Positions 62,661 through 64,000 of a stretch of 64,000 bases of DNA are shown here, one piece after another. The DNA comes from Oribacterium sp. NK2B42 (GTDB taxonomy: Bacteria > Bacillota > Clostridia > Lachnospirales > Lachnospiraceae): contig NZ_AUJX01000004.1 of the NCBI RefSeq assembly GCF_000424445.1, forward strand, positions 124,001 through 188,000. Direction: 5' to 3'. Within the stretch, counting starts at the first letter, position 1. Every line of letters begins with the position of its first letter. A model generated the notes under the pieces. It did no database searches and was not told the origin of the DNA. It saw only the letters and a list, made by a program, of their open reading frames with translations. Both the position numbers and the translations under genes were made by a program.

Positions 62661-62749
62661 AACTAAAATCTAGGTTGGATCTTAGTTTAAAGAGAAGCGA
62701 ACCGTTTTTTCTGGTTCCTTTCTTTTCTCATCTCCTCTTTACAATTCTA

Positions 62750-62777
62750 ATTATACTATAGATTTTTTAAATTGCAA
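62750..62777 (-). promoter_or_regulatory. Promoter of the riboswitch-CAP transcript
   Basis: On the minus strand the -35 is TTGCAA (62772-62777) and the -10 is TATAAT (62750-62755), 16 bp apart, upstream of both aptamers. Confidence 0.65.
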
Positions 62778-62832
62778 GACTTTTTCTTAAAATTAATCAA
62801 TTAAATATAGATTTTAATTTGTGTTTATACCG

Positions 62833-64000
62833 TTAGTTTTTAATATTCTGCTCTCTAAGCCTTTTTCTTCTGATTATTATGAAATATGCAACCTCTAAAA
62901 TACAGCAGGATACCCAGCCTACCGGGTAACCAAGAGCTACTATCCGGGGAGTGTTGGCAACAAAATGAGTTACGACAAAAAGATATATCTGTCTGATAAC
63001 CACAAATGTTCCAAGCATGATCATCATGGGTCCCTTTGAATCTCCTCTTCCTCTCAGGGCGCCGGCCAACACATGATTAACACAGTTAAACATCAGAAAG
63101 TAAACATTGGTCCTAAGGAACATAACACCATAATCTATAACGCTTTTATCCGAAGTGAACATGCCTACAGCCTGTGATGCAAAAACAAAGATTCCTGTGG
63201 CTATAACTCCGGTGATCACAAAACTCATACTGACTGCTGTGTTGGTACCTTCATCTGCTCTCTTCAGTTTTCCGGCTCCCACGTTCTGACTTACAAAGGT
63301 GGTGGAGGCCATGGCCATACTCTGCATAGGAAGCATTATAAACTGGTCGATTTTGTTATAGCAGCTCCATCCCGCCATGCAGCTTGCTCCGAAGAAGTTG
63401 ATATAAGCCTGGACGAAAACATTGGAAAATGCAGTAATAACTGACTGTATACCTGCAGGAAGTCCCACCAGCATGATTTTCTTCAGTATAGGTATATCTA
63501 CCTTCAGGTCATGCCAGGTGAGCTTATAGATATCATCCGTCTTTGTCAGTAATCTCAGGGTTAAAAATGCAGAAATGAACTGAGCTATGATGGTTGCAAG
63601 AGCAACTCCCATGATCCCCATTTTAAATACAATTACAAAAAGAAGATCCAGAATTGTGTTTATAATACTGGTCAAAACAAGAAAATACAAAGGCCTTTTG
63701 GTATCTCCCACCGCTCTCAGGATACCGCTCCCTATGTTATATATAAGAAGTCCGGATATTCCGGCAAAATAAACTCTCAGGTAAAGTGTTGCTTCCCCCA
63801 TTACATCTTCCGGGGTTGACATGAAATGAAGCATGGGAGTTACTCCCAGAACACCTATTATGGTAAAGACCACCGAGAGTATAAATGTTGTGGCTATGGT
63901 AGTTTCCACTGAGGAATGAAGTCTTTCCAGATTCCTTGCACCGAAATAGGTACCCATAACAACGCCGGCACCGGTTGCAAAACCGTTAAAGAAAAATACC
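62833..64000 (-). CDS. MATE-family efflux transporter, N-terminus beyond the window edge
   Basis: The frame stays open to the right edge (FFNGFATGAGVVMGTYFGA before residue 1 of the internal ATG), so the true start is outside. About 388 residues with some ten hydrophobic segments are present. The repeat of MATE transporters is visible (IGSGILRAVGDTKRPLYF, LAGALRGRGDSKGPMMIM), along with NFFGASCMAGWSCYNKIDQF. MATE proteins export drugs or metabolites using proton or sodium gradients; the substrate is not clear. Confidence 0.9.
   Translation of the reverse strand, partial: VFFFNGFATGAGVVMGTYFGARNLERLHSSVETTIATTFILSVVFTIIGVLGVTPMLHFMSTPEDVMGEATLYLRVYFAGISGLLIYNIGSGILRAVGDTKRPLYFLVLTSIINTILDLLFVIVFKMGIMGVALATIIAQFISAFLTLRLLTKTDDIYKLTWHDLKVDIPILKKIMLVGLPAGIQSVITAFSNVFVQAYINFFGASCMAGWSCYNKIDQFIMLPMQSMAMASTTFVSQNVGAGKLKRADEGTNTAVSMSFVITGVIATGIFVFASQAVGMFTSDKSVIDYGVMFLRTNVYFLMFNCVNHVLAGALRGRGDSKGPMMIMLGTFVVIRQIYLFVVTHFVANTPRIVALGYPVGWVSCCILEVAYFIIIRRKRLREQNIKN

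Noticed and set aside
62474-62662. Minus-strand 62-codon frame between the riboswitches
   Set aside because: It spans conserved riboswitch sequence and the terminator; the codons follow from the RNA structure rather than a protein.

Overview
The window reads as a chromosomal segment of a low-to-moderate-GC Gram-positive anaerobe, most likely a member of the Lachnospiraceae (Butyrivibrio-like). Grounds for this are inferred from gene content: a monoderm-type Tad/Flp pilus locus with a DUF5702 protein, an FabK-type fatty-acid synthesis cluster with a MarR-family regulator, a group-B-like [FeFe] hydrogenase, GEMM-I riboswitches, CIRCE control of clpB, and typical Firmicutes GGAGG ribosome binding sites. 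There are no rRNA genes, CRISPR arrays or intact transposons. One tRNA (Lys, CTT) is present.

Layout. 1-1663 (minus): an HATPase-like protein, a STAS protein and a left-truncated exported Ala/Thr-rich protein that runs off the edge. 1766-1995: a 230-bp near-palindrome. 2088-4888 (minus): clpB with its own CIRCE/promoter. 5123-15796 (plus): a Tad pilus locus with prepilin peptidase, TadZ-like and CpaF ATPases, TadB, an unusual TadC, Flp pilin, DUF5702 protein, a TadE-like protein carrying two putative Cys/His zinc modules, a second prepilin peptidase, a tiny pseudopilin-like protein and a DUF6382-like membrane protein. 15929-25666 (minus): an unknown protein, tcdA, an aminotransferase-class kinase, a two-gene glycogen module (GH13 plus glgB), an Lrp/aminotransferase pair, an AIR-synthase-like orphan, a 33-residue membrane peptide and proC.

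25880-32382 (minus): the complete F1Fo ATP synthase operon atpB-E-F-(H+A)-G-D-C, in which the delta and alpha subunits are one continuous 682-residue polypeptide. It is followed by a divergent LysR regulator. 33918-44363: a lipoprotein NlpC/P60 hydrolase, tRNA-Lys, trmB, an SH3b membrane protein, a response regulator/histidine kinase/D,D-carboxypeptidase operon, a YgjP-type metallopeptidase, a Crh-like HPr homologue without the active-site His, and a 67-residue small protein. 44443-47568 (minus): uxaA and uxaB (galacturonate catabolism) under a promoter with two cre/LacI-type palindromes.

47873-56591 (minus): acpP-accD-accA-fabH-fabK-fabD-fabG-fabF-fabZ-marR, with an 18-bp palindrome placed exactly between the -35 and -10 boxes of the acpP promoter and two hairpins after acpP. 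57034-64000: a small membrane protein, the hydrogenase, a lipoprotein, an RsmJ-like methyltransferase, a CAP-domain secreted protein under two tandem GEMM-I riboswitches, and a MATE transporter cut by the right edge.

The most notable observations are the tandem riboswitches that differ at the ligand-specificity position (G20 versus A20), the delta-alpha ATP synthase fusion, the TadE-like protein with paired zinc modules in a locus with two prepilin peptidases, the large palindrome at 1766-1995, and a dispersed palindromic repeat present in three copies.
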